Source: Psychrobacter arcticus 273-4 (GTDB lineage Bacteria > Pseudomonadota > Gammaproteobacteria > Pseudomonadales > Moraxellaceae). From it: a DNA stretch of 64,000 nucleotides. The stretch spans positions 124,001 to 188,000 of the forward strand of contig NC_007204.1 in assembly GCF_000012305.1 (NCBI RefSeq), given 5' to 3'. The translations under genes were made by a program, and so were the position numbers. The notes under the pieces were generated by a model that ran no database searches, was not told the origin of the DNA, and saw only the letters and a program-made list of their open reading frames with translations. Below are positions 19,562-28,296 of this stretch, piece by piece. The first letter of the stretch is position 1. Each line of letters starts with the position of its first letter.

Positions 19562-20392
19562 ATGAGCCAAGCTTTATCTTCTAGACAGCCTTTGAACACT
19601 CAAGCAAATGATAGTGGCATGGCTGAAAATACCGTAAACGCTATCAATGTCGATCCAAGCGAAGTGGAAAAGTTTAATAAATTGGCAGGTGAGTGGTGGA
19701 ATAAAACCGGTGCTTTTGCGACCTTACATGAGATCAATCCGCTGCGTCTAAATTGGATAGAGGAAAATGTTAAGTGTGGCTACGTGAGTGCTGACCATCA
19801 GAAAACAGCAGAAATGGGCTTGGCTGGTAAAAAAGTTCTTGATGTTGGTTGTGGCGGTGGTATCTTGTCAGAAGCTATGGCACGTCGCGGCGCAGATGTG
19901 ACTGGTATCGACCTTGGGACAGAAAACCTCAAAGCGGCAAGCTTACATGCTGAGCAAAGCAATTTACAAGATACCTTACGCTATCAGCATATTCCGGTTG
20001 AAGCTTTAGCTGCTACTCATGCTGGTCAGTTTGATGTCGTGACTTGTATGGAAATGCTAGAGCATGTACCAGATCCAGCCGCTATTGTAGACGCCTGTTT
20101 TAAGCTCTTGGCGCCAGGCGGGGTATGCGTATTATCAACGATTAACCGTAATCCTAAATCCTATTTGTTTGCTATCGTCGGTGCAGAGTACGTATTGCGC
20201 TTGCTTGATCGCGGCACGCACGATTACGCCAAATTTATCACGCCAGCTGAGCTTGATAAAATGGCGATTGATGCAGGTTTTACGCGCCAAGATATCATTG
20301 GACTACATTATAATCCATTGACCAAGCGTTACTGGTTGGCTCAAAACGTCGATGTCAATTATATGATGGCAGTACAGAAACCTCGCGCTTAA
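19562..20392 (+). CDS. ubiG: Ubiquinone biosynthesis O-methyltransferase UbiG
   Basis: 276 residues; a ~30-residue N-terminal extension precedes the conserved 'VDPSEVEKFNKLAGEWWNKT'. The SAM-binding Rossmann motif is 'VLDVGCGGGILSEAMARRGA' near residue 95, then 'GIDLGTENL', 'TCMEMLEHVPDP', 'LSTINRNPKSYLFAIVGAEY' and 'HDYAKFITPAEL', all UbiG hallmarks. It carries out both O-methylations of ubiquinone synthesis. AAAGGAA lies ~9 bp upstream. The next two genes follow in the order ubiG-mupP-yciK known from Pseudomonas. Confidence 0.95.
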   Translation: MSQALSSRQPLNTQANDSGMAENTVNAINVDPSEVEKFNKLAGEWWNKTGAFATLHEINPLRLNWIEENVKCGYVSADHQKTAEMGLAGKKVLDVGCGGGILSEAMARRGADVTGIDLGTENLKAASLHAEQSNLQDTLRYQHIPVEALAATHAGQFDVVTCMEMLEHVPDPAAIVDACFKLLAPGGVCVLSTINRNPKSYLFAIVGAEYVLRLLDRGTHDYAKFITPAELDKMAIDAGFTRQDIIGLHYNPLTKRYWLAQNVDVNYMMAVQKPRA

Positions 20393-20427
20393 CTCCCTTT
20401 TTATTACCCTAATTAAGAGCCTTTGTA

Positions 20428-21138
20428 ATGAGCCAATTTGTAAAAGTGGTCTTATTTGACCTAGATGGGACACTGATTGATACGGCTGCTGATTTTGTAC
20501 GTATTATTGGCAAAATGAGCCATGAAAACGGCTGGCAAGCGCCCTCTGAGATAGAGATTCGTGAGCAAGTCTCTGCAGGTGCTTCGGCGATGGTACAGCT
20601 GATGCTACGTCATAATGACCAGACAGATTTTAGTGAAGAGACTTTGCTTGAGTTTCGTCAGCAGTTTTTGGACGATTATGAAGCCGATATTTGTGTGGAT
20701 AGTTGTGTTTTTAACGGACTTGAAGATGTTTTAAGTGCCCTTGAAGAAAAGGGCGTACCGTGGGGTATCGTGACCAATAAACCGCGCTATTTATCAGAGC
20801 TGTTATTAAAAAAAATGCAGCTAAACACGCGCTGTGCGGTTTTAGTTTGTCCTGATGATGTGTCACGTCCTAAGCCTGACCCAGAGCCTATGTATGCGGC
20901 GCTAGAGAAGCTTGGTATTCCTCGCGGCGCTGCTGCAAGTGTGATTTATGTTGGCGATCATATCCGTGATATTGAAGCTGGCAATGCCGCTGGTATGCTG
21001 ACGATTTTGGCCGCTTATGGTTATATTCCGCCTGAAGATCAGAACAACTTGAAGAAATGGGGTGCAGATTATATTACCGATACCCCTGAGCAGTTGAGTA
21101 AATTACTGCTTTCTTCTGGTAAGTTCGACTATTTATAA
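20428..21138 (+). CDS. mupP: HAD phosphatase, probably N-acetylmuramic acid 6-phosphate phosphatase (MupP)
   Basis: 236 residues, HAD subfamily with a helical cap. Motif I is 'VVLFDLDGTLIDTAADF', motif II 'WGIVTNKPRYL', motif III the Lys of 'VSRPKPDPEPM', and motif IV 'YVGDHIRDIEAGNAAGM'. The fold is shared with phosphoglycolate phosphatase (gph), the usual automatic label. The position between ubiG and a YciK-type reductase matches Pseudomonas mupP, which dephosphorylates MurNAc-6-phosphate in cell-wall recycling. The HAD phosphatase call is firm; MupP rather than Gph rests on gene order. Confidence 0.8.
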   Translation: MSQFVKVVLFDLDGTLIDTAADFVRIIGKMSHENGWQAPSEIEIREQVSAGASAMVQLMLRHNDQTDFSEETLLEFRQQFLDDYEADICVDSCVFNGLEDVLSALEEKGVPWGIVTNKPRYLSELLLKKMQLNTRCAVLVCPDDVSRPKPDPEPMYAALEKLGIPRGAAASVIYVGDHIRDIEAGNAAGMLTILAAYGYIPPEDQNNLKKWGADYITDTPEQLSKLLLSSGKFDYL

Positions 21139-21242
21139 ATCAAATGAGCCATAAGACACAGCGTGTTATCAGTCAGTATTCTAACAACATAGCATAATGG
21201 TTAACTATCCCATTTATTAAACGATAAGCAGTGAGTAACGCC

Positions 21243-22130
21243 ATGAGTGACAATATTAACCCATTAGTGAATCAGTCGGAAAACCATTTAGCCGACAATG
21301 TAGCTGATAATGTAGCCAATAATCTTGAAAGCCATCAGACTGACTTGCAAGCGCCTATGCCAGTTTGGACTCACGATGATATTCGTGACTTTGTGCCACC
21401 TGAAAACTGTTTAGATGGCAAGACTATCTTAGTCACAGGGGCAGGTGATGGTATTGGTCGTGTTGCGGCTTTGACCTATGCTCGCTATGGCGCAACGGTT
21501 CTGTTATTGGGACGCACCAGTAGCAAGCTTGAATATGTTTATGATGAAATCGAGAGCTTTGGTGGTAAGCAACCTGCCATGCTACCGATGAATTTGGAAG
21601 GCGCTACTTATGCAGAAATGCAAAAGCTAGAAAATTTGATTCATAGAGAAGTGGGTCAGCTTGATGGGATATTGCATAACGCGGGGATGCTTGGTCCATT
21701 GACGCCACTTGAGATGTACGATGTTGATATGTTTGCTCAAGTCATGAAGATTAACTTTACTTCGACTTTTATGCTTACCCAAGCGTTACTGCCTTTATTA
21801 AAAGATGCGCCGCAGGGTTCTATCGTCTTTACTTCTAGCAGCGTCGGTACGCATCCTCGTGCGTTTTGGGGTGCCTATGCGCTGTCCAAGCAAGCAGTAG
21901 AAGGGATGAGCGATATCTTTACCCAAGAGACGCAAAACACTACCAATCTGCGTTTTAACTGTATAAATCCGGGTGGCACTCGCACCAATATGCGTGCTCA
22001 CGCTTATCCAGGTGAAAATCCGATGAGTCTTAAAACCCCTGAGGATATTATGGCAGGTTATGTTTGCTTGATGAGTGATGAGAGTATCGGGGTACGTGGA
22101 CAAGTGGTCGAGTTACAACCCAAGGATTGA
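21243..22130 (+). CDS. yciK: Short-chain dehydrogenase/reductase, YciK family
   Basis: 295 residues from the ATG at 21243 (a GTG at 21231 is the alternative). Residues 1-~55 are a polar extension with repeated 'ADNVADNVANN'. The classical SDR core follows: cofactor loop 'LVTGAGDGIGRVAALTYARY', 'ILHNAGMLGPLTPLEMYD', catalytic 'SSSVGTHPRAFWGAYALSKQ' (Ser, Tyr-x3-Lys) and 'FNCINPGGTRTNMRAHA'. The physiological substrate of YciK proteins is not known. It lies ~100 bp after mupP on the same strand, in conserved order. Confidence 0.85.
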   Translation: MSDNINPLVNQSENHLADNVADNVANNLESHQTDLQAPMPVWTHDDIRDFVPPENCLDGKTILVTGAGDGIGRVAALTYARYGATVLLLGRTSSKLEYVYDEIESFGGKQPAMLPMNLEGATYAEMQKLENLIHREVGQLDGILHNAGMLGPLTPLEMYDVDMFAQVMKINFTSTFMLTQALLPLLKDAPQGSIVFTSSSVGTHPRAFWGAYALSKQAVEGMSDIFTQETQNTTNLRFNCINPGGTRTNMRAHAYPGENPMSLKTPEDIMAGYVCLMSDESIGVRGQVVELQPKD

Positions 22131-22253
22131 TTAACAGTTTGTCCGCACAGTTATATTGAAATTGATGATATCTAACCCCATCTATTTGTTATTAAAGACC
22201 TTTATGCTAGATTAAAAATACGCATAATCAATAACAATAAATAGGATAAGACT

Positions 22254-22520
22254 ATGGCAGGTGGTTGGTCAAGAGATGGTGCTGAGCATGAGCAAATGGA
22301 TGCGACCGTCAACGATGCGCTAGAGCGCGCACGCCGCGCATTGCCGACAGGTAAAAGCGCAGAGTTTTGTGATGAATGCGGCAACCCAATTCCAGAAGCA
22401 CGGCGTATTGCAGTAGCCGGTGTACAGCACTGTGTTGGTTGTCAGAGCGAGCTTGAGCAAGAAGCAAAAGCCGCGGAGTTGTTTAATCGACGTGGTAGTA
22501 AAGACAGTCAATTACGTTAA
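22254..22520 (+). CDS. TraR/DksA-type C4 zinc-finger protein (YbiI-like)
   Basis: 88 residues. A short helical start leads to the zinc finger 'FCDECGNPIPEARRIAV' with Cys-x2-Cys, and later 'QHCVGCQSELEQEAKA' with the second Cys-x2-Cys. The sequence matches small YbiI-type members of the DksA/TraR superfamily. These resemble the part of DksA that reaches into the RNA polymerase secondary channel, but lack the long coiled coil, so any effect on transcription is inferred. A terminator and element copy 4 follow directly. Confidence 0.85.
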   Translation: MAGGWSRDGAEHEQMDATVNDALERARRALPTGKSAEFCDECGNPIPEARRIAVAGVQHCVGCQSELEQEAKAAELFNRRGSKDSQLR

Positions 22521-22528
22521 TGAGAAAA

Positions 22529-22564
22529 ACGACCCTGCTACTAACATAGGAGGGTCATTTTTTA
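22529..22564. terminator. Terminator after the zinc-finger gene
   Basis: Stem GACCCT / AGGGTC with a 14-nt loop is followed by ATTTTTTA on the plus strand and by GTTTTT on the minus strand. Confidence 0.75.
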
Positions 22565-22589
22565 TCGGTATCGTGAAGAGCTGTTTATC

Positions 22590-22727
22590 TATAGTCGGTG
22601 AAAAGTAATATCGATACAACACGTACTACTGGTGCAAATTTTTCTTGCTTGCTGTGCCTACGCAGACAGAGGCTGCAAAAAATTTACACCAGCAATACGG
22701 TAGCGACTTTAAAGTATTTCAACTATA
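22590..22727 (+). repeat. 138-bp palindromic MITE-like element, copy 4 (supplies cobW stop)
   Basis: Full-length consensus copy. Its right end (CAACTATA, to 22727) overlaps the last codons of the cobW-like gene on the minus strand; the stop TGA at 22721-22719 lies within the element. Confidence 0.95.
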
Positions 22728-23882
22728 GATAAAAATTACTATCGCCATCAGCTCACGGTCATAGGCTTCCCAATCTACCTTAATCTCTATCACATCTTCT
22801 TGCCCAGTACTTGCTTGCAAAATAATTTCTAGTCGGCTATCGACTTGTGTGCTCACCGTCTTTGTGGTTAAGCTATCAGGAGTAAAGTTAATCTGTAGCC
22901 AGCCATTAGACGTATGCACTACGCCTTTGATGCGTTGCCAGTTTGGCAGCGTTAGCAGCCAATCCTGCAACTTATCAGCATTTAATACATAGTGTGCCGG
23001 CAGTCGCCAACCTGCTAGCACGATGTCCTGCTGCTTTTCATGATAGCGATAGGGCAGCTCTATCTCTTTGTCTGCCTGAGTAGCATTATCGTTTGTAGAA
23101 GGGTTGAATAATGGCTTATTCGCTAATGAATTACTTAGCGGCTGCAAGCTAATCACAGATTTTTTCGGCTGAGCGATATTGACTATCCGCTGTTGCAAGA
23201 TAGTTTGACTGGGCTTGGCCAGCTGCTCGCTTAACGTCGCTAAATAGGTATTTATTGTACCTATATCATTAGAAGTCGTTTGATAGTCGCAATCTGCCCA
23301 AATAATAAAAACCTGTGCATTTAGCTTGGCTATCCACGCTTGCAACATTTGTTTTTCGTCAGCATTCAGTTGAACATAGCGATTGATCACCAAGACATCT
23401 GCATCGCGGACATGCGCTTGAAAACCTTCATGGGAACGATACTTGTCTTGTTGCCATTGCACAGCGCTAAGCACGGTTATGACGGCTTGCATCTTTAGAG
23501 CAGTCTGCCAATGCGCTGCGCTAAGCTGCCGTATAAGCTCACGTGGATGGGCAAGACCTGTCGGTTCAATAAGCAGGCGCTGCGGATGATGCTCACTGAG
23601 CAGGCGACCAATGGCAATCTGTAGGGGCAGCTGGCTGGTACAACAAATACAGCCACCGCTGACTTCACGAACGGCAATATCATTTGTCGTACGGCTATCT
23701 TGTGAGCTTGTGACTAGCACCGCATCGATACCAATACGACCAAACTCGTTAATCAATAATGCCCAGCGCTCATTCGCAGGCTTGCTCATAATCAACTGAT
23801 TAATGAGAGTCGTTTTTCCAGCACCCAAAAACCCTGTCACCAAGGTGCAGGGTATATTCTGATGAATAATAGAGGATTTCAA
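22719..23882 (-). CDS. CobW/COG0523-family GTPase
   Basis: 387 residues. G3E-family GTPase: Walker A 'LVTGFLGAGKTTLINQLI' near residue 14, the metal-binding CxCC in 'VSGGCICCTSQLPLQ' (~residue 75), 'RLLIEPTGLAHPRELIRQL', and 'DVLVINRYVQLN', where the usual NKxD reads NRYV. The C-terminal half from ~280 is the CobW C domain. Such proteins deliver metals (often zinc under starvation, as ZigA) to client enzymes; no Zur-type operator could be identified here. The last three codons and the stop are inside a palindromic element, so the native C-terminus has probably been replaced or trimmed. It lies 76 bp downstream of ompR on the same strand. Confidence 0.85.
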   Translation of the reverse strand: MKSSIIHQNIPCTLVTGFLGAGKTTLINQLIMSKPANERWALLINEFGRIGIDAVLVTSSQDSRTTNDIAVREVSGGCICCTSQLPLQIAIGRLLSEHHPQRLLIEPTGLAHPRELIRQLSAAHWQTALKMQAVITVLSAVQWQQDKYRSHEGFQAHVRDADVLVINRYVQLNADEKQMLQAWIAKLNAQVFIIWADCDYQTTSNDIGTINTYLATLSEQLAKPSQTILQQRIVNIAQPKKSVISLQPLSNSLANKPLFNPSTNDNATQADKEIELPYRYHEKQQDIVLAGWRLPAHYVLNADKLQDWLLTLPNWQRIKGVVHTSNGWLQINFTPDSLTTKTVSTQVDSRLEIILQASTGQEDVIEIKVDWEAYDRELMAIVIFIYS

Positions 23883-23958
23883 GTAGGCGCCCGTGGTATT
23901 AATAGGATTACATATTAATAGTATTATATATCAACGGACGCAAGCAATACTTAAGGAT

Positions 23959-24723
23959 TTATAGTGATTCGCTCTTAGCTGCTTCTACTTCCGCTTCGTC
24001 AGGCACGAACACATAGCCCACGCCCCAGACAGTCTGGATATAACGCGCTTGTGAAGGATTGTCTTCAATCAGACGACGCAAACGTGATACTTGAACGTCA
24101 ATTGAGCGCTCCATCGCACCCCATTCACGACCACGTGCTAGATTCATTAATTTATCACGGGTTAATGGCTCACGTGGATGCTGAACTAACGCTTTCAACA
24201 CCGAAAATTCACCCGTCGTCAAGGTAACGACATTGCCATCACGTTTGAGCGTACGCGTCGACAAATCAAGCGTCCATGGACCAAATTCAACCACTTCAAG
24301 CTGATGACTTGGCGCACCAGGCAACTCACGGTTTTGGCGGCGGAGTACCGCTTTGATACGTGCTAATAGCTCTTTTGGGTTAAAGGGCTTCGGTAGATAA
24401 TCATCAGCACCTGCTTCAAGTCCTGCGATGCGATCGGCGTCGCCACCTTTAGCCGTGAGCATAATAATAGGGATGTCACCGTTGTCTTCGCGCAGACGCT
24501 TACAGATACTGATACCGTCTTCGCCTGGTAGCATCAAATCTAGTACCACCAACGAAAAAAGTTCACGCTGCAACAGTTTATCCATTTGACTGCCATCGTG
24601 GGCAGTACGGACAACAAAACCATCGTCTTCTAGAAAGCGCTGCAACAAAGAGCGCAGGCGTGCATCGTCATCAACGACTAAAATACGCTGAGTTAAGGTA
24701 TCGGGGCTGTTATTTTCAGACAT
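23959..24723 (-). CDS. ompR: OmpR-type response regulator
   Basis: 254 residues. Receiver domain with acidic pocket 'VVDDDARLRSLL', phosphoacceptor Asp in 'SLVVLDLMLPGEDG', and 'IIMLTAKG' and 'DDYLPKPFNPKELLARI' with the conserved Thr and Lys. The C-terminal winged helix carries 'LTTGEFSVLKALVQHPREPL' and 'RSIDVQVSRLRRLIEDNPSQ', closely like E. coli OmpR, which controls porins in response to envelope stress and osmolarity. In many gammaproteobacteria envZ follows ompR directly; here the next gene is the CobW-like GTPase and no histidine kinase is in the window. Confidence 0.9.
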   Translation of the reverse strand: MSENNSPDTLTQRILVVDDDARLRSLLQRFLEDDGFVVRTAHDGSQMDKLLQRELFSLVVLDLMLPGEDGISICKRLREDNGDIPIIMLTAKGGDADRIAGLEAGADDYLPKPFNPKELLARIKAVLRRQNRELPGAPSHQLEVVEFGPWTLDLSTRTLKRDGNVVTLTTGEFSVLKALVQHPREPLTRDKLMNLARGREWGAMERSIDVQVSRLRRLIEDNPSQARYIQTVWGVGYVFVPDEAEVEAAKSESL

Positions 24724-25142
24724 ACAGACATCCTCTTATAAAAATTATTATTAGCAGAAATTTTTGTTAAAACGCACCAGTCAGTATATTCATTCTCAAT
24801 AAAAACAGTGTGAATATCATTTTCACTATTTATTAGTGCAACTATTTGAGCATCATTCCATCGATTGGCAAAAACTTATAAAAAATAAGAACTATTGTTC
24901 AATATATCGGTACACATCAATATTTGTGCTGACGAGACTTTAGTGTATAAGATTGCAGTCATAATTGCATCACTGATAAAGGTAAATGCTGTATGTGTTT
25001 GTTTAATAAAGCGTCAAGAATGCGCTCATCAGACGATTTTTGCGATAAATAATGCCACAAATAACGAAAAGATAAAAAGGATTTCTATTCATGCAGCTTT
25101 TGCTATAATGCAAAACTACATTTCTCAACGATTGATACGTAT
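24724..25142. other. Divergent intergenic region between ompR and tex
   Basis: AT-rich and without a supportable gene; a stop-free stretch at 24895-25146 has no ribosome site and no recognisable family. It should carry the promoters of both divergent genes; a good tex promoter is annotated separately. Confidence 0.5.
25101..25109 (+). promoter_or_regulatory. Extended -10 promoter for tex
   Basis: TGCTATAAT gives a perfect -10 hexamer with the TG of an extended -10, 34 bp before the tex ATG. The -35 position (ATTTCT) is weak, as is usual for this class. Confidence 0.55.
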
Positions 25143-27665
25143 ATGAGTAGCACTGATACCTTAACGCCATCTCAAACCTCGACAAATGCACAGGTTTTGG
25201 ATGCAACCACACACGCGAATATTCACGACAAGCTTGCTCGCGCGCTTGGCATTAAGACTGCTCAAGTCAATGCATTTGTCAAACTGTACGATGAAGGCGC
25301 GACCGTTCCGTTTATTGCGCGTTATCGCAAAGAGAAGACTCAGAATCTTGATGATGCGCAATTGCGCGCGCTAGAGAAATCTCTCAATTATGAGCGTGAC
25401 ATGGCAACCCGTCGCCTCAAAATCATTGAATTGCTCAGCACACAAGGCAATTTGACTGAGGAGCTTCAGACACGTATTGATAATGCAACATCAAAACTTG
25501 AGCTTGAAGACATCTATTTGCCATATCGTCCGCGTCGCCGCTCACCAGCTGCCAAAGCACGCGCTGCTGGTCTTGACGTTGCAGCACAAGCGCTGTTGAC
25601 GCAAGACGTGACACCGACCGATGCGTTAGCAGACTATCAAGTGCAATCGAGCATTACTGATGAAAGTGGTAATGAGATTGAAGTTGACTTCAGTGATATC
25701 GAAAAGCAATTGGCGGGCGTACAAGCCATCATCGTTGATGAATGGACTCAAGCGTTAGATTTGTTAGACCATTTACGTAGTAGTTTTGCCAAAACAGCCA
25801 GCATCGTATCTAGTGTTGCCAGTGAGGAAAAGCGTGAAGTCGGTGAGAAATTCAAAGATTACTTTGAGCATAGCGAAAGTCTGGCCCGCCTGCCAAATCA
25901 TCGTCTATTAGCGATGCTACGTGGTCGTCAAGAGAATGTTTTGGGTCTAAAAATTGAAGGCGAAGATGCGCCATTTATTGAAAAAATCATTAAGCATTTT
26001 GCGATTGATGGTAAAGCACCAACCGAGCGTCAAGAATTTTTGGCAGAAGCCGCAAGCAGCTTATGGAAAGACAAATGGCGTCCACATATCGAGCATCGTT
26101 TATTGACCGAAAAACGTCTGACCGCAGAAGCGGCTGCGATTGATGTTTTTGCCAATAATTTACAGCATTTACTTATGTCAGCGCCTGCTGGTCGCAAAGT
26201 GATTTTGGGTGTTGACCCCGGTATCCGTCATGGCGTAAAAATGGCGATTGTTGATGCCCAAGGTCATGTGATGTTAGATGGTGAAGATAAGCCTGTTATC
26301 GCCACGGTCTATCCATTTGCGCCTGATAATAAAATGACTGAAGCCAAAGCAGTCATCGATGAGCTTTTAAGCACTTATAACGTGGATCTAGTGGCTATCG
26401 GTAACGGTACGGCAAGCCGCGAAACAGATGCGATGATTAAAGAGATTTTGGCGGCGAACGAGGCATTAAAAGCCAAAGCGGTCATCGTTAATGAATCTGG
26501 CGCATCAGTTTATTCTGCTAGTGAGCTTGCCACTGATGAGCTTGGTAATTTAGATGTGTCTGTACGCGGGGCGGTATCTATTGCTCGCCGTTTGCAAGAT
26601 CCATTGTCAGAGTTGGTCAAGGTTGATCCAAAAGCTATTGGTGTTGGTCAATACCAGCATGATGTCAATCAAACTCAGTTAGCAGATAGCCTAGATAAAG
26701 TCACGCAAGACAGCGTTAACGCCGTTGGTGTTGATGTGAATACGGCAAGTCCAGCTATCTTGGCACATATCGCTGGTTTGAATCGCAATGTTGCTCAGCA
26801 AATCGTCACCTATCGTAAAGAGCATGGTGCATTTGACAGTCGCGAGTCATTGAAAAATGTTCCGCGCTTAGGTGCTAAGACATTTGAGCAAGCCGCCGGT
26901 TTCTTACGTATACATGATGGCAGCAATCCACTTGATGCTACTGGTGTACATCCAGAAAGCTATAAGCTGGTTGATAATTTACTTACCCAAACGGATAAAT
27001 CCTTGCCAGAAGTTATCGGTAACGATGGTGTGCTAAACAGTATCGATACCACGGCGCTAGCTGCTAATGATGAAAATGTTAGCGTAAAAGCGATTTTAGA
27101 TGAGCTTGCAAAGCCAGCTCGTGACCCACGCCCTGAGTTTAAGACGGCTAACTTCCGTGATGATGTGAACAGCATTAAAGATTTGAGCGAAGGCATGATA
27201 TTAGAAGGGGTTGTCACCAACGTAACAGCCTTTGGTTGTTTCATCGATGTTGGTGTGCATCAAGATGGCTTAGTTCATATCTCGCAAATGGCGAATGACT
27301 TTGTCGCAGACCCGATGAATCGCGTCAAGCCCGGCGATATCGTTTCAGTCCGTGTTATCTCTATTGACGAAAAACGCGGTCGTATTGGTTTTAGTATGAA
27401 ACCTGAAGCCGAAAAACCCGCACGTCCAGCAGCAAAACCTGCGACGGCAAAGGTTACTAATAATGATGAGAAAACCAGTCGTCCACGCAGCAATCGCCCA
27501 GCTGGCGATAAGCGCCCGTCTAAGCCTAAGCGTCAACCTAGTAGTAGCAATCATAGCGACAGTCGCAGCAAGGCTCCTCGTGCGGAAAAAGCAGAAGCTC
27601 CTAGCAAGATGGGTACCTTTGGCGCGCTGTTGCAAGAAGCAGGTGTGACTAAAGCTAAGAAATAA
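25143..27665 (+). CDS. tex: Transcription accessory/RNA-binding protein Tex
   Basis: 840 residues. Domain order fits Tex: N-terminal helical part ending 'VPFIARYRKEKT', YqgF-like RNase H fold with 'VILGVDPGIRHGVKMAIVDA' (~residue 355), helix-hairpin-helix pair 'VGVDVNTASPAILAHIAGLN' and 'NVPRLGAKTFEQAAGF', and an S1 domain 'LEGVVTNVTAFGCFIDVGVH' near 695. A basic Pro/Lys/Arg/Ser-rich tail of ~70 residues follows the S1 domain. Tex binds nucleic acid and affects transcription; the homologue in other bacteria is often essential. A strong terminator follows. Confidence 0.94.
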   Translation: MSSTDTLTPSQTSTNAQVLDATTHANIHDKLARALGIKTAQVNAFVKLYDEGATVPFIARYRKEKTQNLDDAQLRALEKSLNYERDMATRRLKIIELLSTQGNLTEELQTRIDNATSKLELEDIYLPYRPRRRSPAAKARAAGLDVAAQALLTQDVTPTDALADYQVQSSITDESGNEIEVDFSDIEKQLAGVQAIIVDEWTQALDLLDHLRSSFAKTASIVSSVASEEKREVGEKFKDYFEHSESLARLPNHRLLAMLRGRQENVLGLKIEGEDAPFIEKIIKHFAIDGKAPTERQEFLAEAASSLWKDKWRPHIEHRLLTEKRLTAEAAAIDVFANNLQHLLMSAPAGRKVILGVDPGIRHGVKMAIVDAQGHVMLDGEDKPVIATVYPFAPDNKMTEAKAVIDELLSTYNVDLVAIGNGTASRETDAMIKEILAANEALKAKAVIVNESGASVYSASELATDELGNLDVSVRGAVSIARRLQDPLSELVKVDPKAIGVGQYQHDVNQTQLADSLDKVTQDSVNAVGVDVNTASPAILAHIAGLNRNVAQQIVTYRKEHGAFDSRESLKNVPRLGAKTFEQAAGFLRIHDGSNPLDATGVHPESYKLVDNLLTQTDKSLPEVIGNDGVLNSIDTTALAANDENVSVKAILDELAKPARDPRPEFKTANFRDDVNSIKDLSEGMILEGVVTNVTAFGCFIDVGVHQDGLVHISQMANDFVADPMNRVKPGDIVSVRVISIDEKRGRIGFSMKPEAEKPARPAAKPATAKVTNNDEKTSRPRSNRPAGDKRPSKPKRQPSSSNHSDSRSKAPRAEKAEAPSKMGTFGALLQEAGVTKAKK

Positions 27666-27688
27666 GACGTCTTACTCTAAGTAGAAAC

Positions 27689-27719
27689 AAAAAAGGCAGC
27701 CTAATGGCTGCCTTTTTTT
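27689..27719 (+). terminator. Rho-independent terminator after tex
   Basis: Stem AAAAAGGCAGCC / GGCTGCCTTTTT with a 4-nt loop and a run of seven T. Confidence 0.9.
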
Positions 27720-27801
27720 GCATGATATATAAATCGACTTCATTTTTTAATAACGATATATCAATCAATGATTGCGTTAGCGAAGTTAACTAGGTATTTA
27801 C

Positions 27802-28296
27802 TTATAGCTCTTCTTCTGACATCTCTGTTAAGTCTTCAGGAGCTTCTTCTGATATCTCTGTTAAGTCTTCTGGAGCTTTTTCTGACATCTCTGTTAAGTC
27901 TTCTGGAGCTTCTTCTGACATCTCTATTAAGTCTTCTGGAGCTTCTAGCACAGCATCCTCAGATACTATTTCGGTCGTTTGTAACTCTAGGTTTTGTATA
28001 GCTTTTTGTGGTGCTTTTATCTCAGTAGTCATTGGTTGTTGACCAATGTTGCTATTAACGCGTGAGCGTGAGATGGTTTGAGTTTCGCTAATGGCAAACG
28101 GAGTAATTTTACTTATCTTAGAGGTATTTGCGTCAGTCTCACTACCTGTGCTTTCGACTTTAGTCTCAACGGTCATCTCAGCAGTGGCAGTTTGTTTTTT
28201 AACCGCTGCAGTGTCAGTTGGAGCTGCAATCGCCAATACTGGCATTGTAAGGGCAGCGCCAATAAGTAGTGATAAAGATAGAGTATGGTTTTTCAT
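27802..28296 (-). CDS. Secreted acidic protein with 11-residue tandem repeats
   Basis: 164 residues; not a recognised family. A clear signal peptide 'MKNHTLSLSLLIGAALTMPV' with probable AIAA-P cleavage; GAGGA precedes the ATG. Residues ~30-115 are polar, Thr/Ser/Glu-rich and probably disordered. The C-terminus is four copies of an 11-residue acidic unit, (E)APEDLTEMSE, with small changes (LIEMSE, LTEISE), ending in EEEL. The mature protein would be strongly acidic and located in the periplasm or outside. It is alone on its strand, between the tex terminator and a ~450 bp gap. Function unknown. Confidence 0.75.
   Translation of the reverse strand: MKNHTLSLSLLIGAALTMPVLAIAAPTDTAAVKKQTATAEMTVETKVESTGSETDANTSKISKITPFAISETQTISRSRVNSNIGQQPMTTEIKAPQKAIQNLELQTTEIVSEDAVLEAPEDLIEMSEEAPEDLTEMSEKAPEDLTEISEEAPEDLTEMSEEEL
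27812..27943. repeat. 33-bp tandem repeat, four copies, in frame
   Basis: The period is 33 bp (TCTGACATCTCTGTTAAGTC... on the plus strand), four copies with single-base differences, encoding the C-terminal acidic units of the secreted protein. Gain or loss of copies would keep the frame. Confidence 0.88.

Noticed and set aside
24895..25146. 83-codon ORF in the ompR-tex gap
   Set aside because: It covers the tex promoter, overlaps the tex start, and has no ribosome site or family likeness.
27768..28001. Leu/Ser-rich ORF antisense to the repeat protein
   Set aside because: Its periodicity is the mirror of the 33-bp repeats; the opposite strand has the signal peptide and ribosome site.
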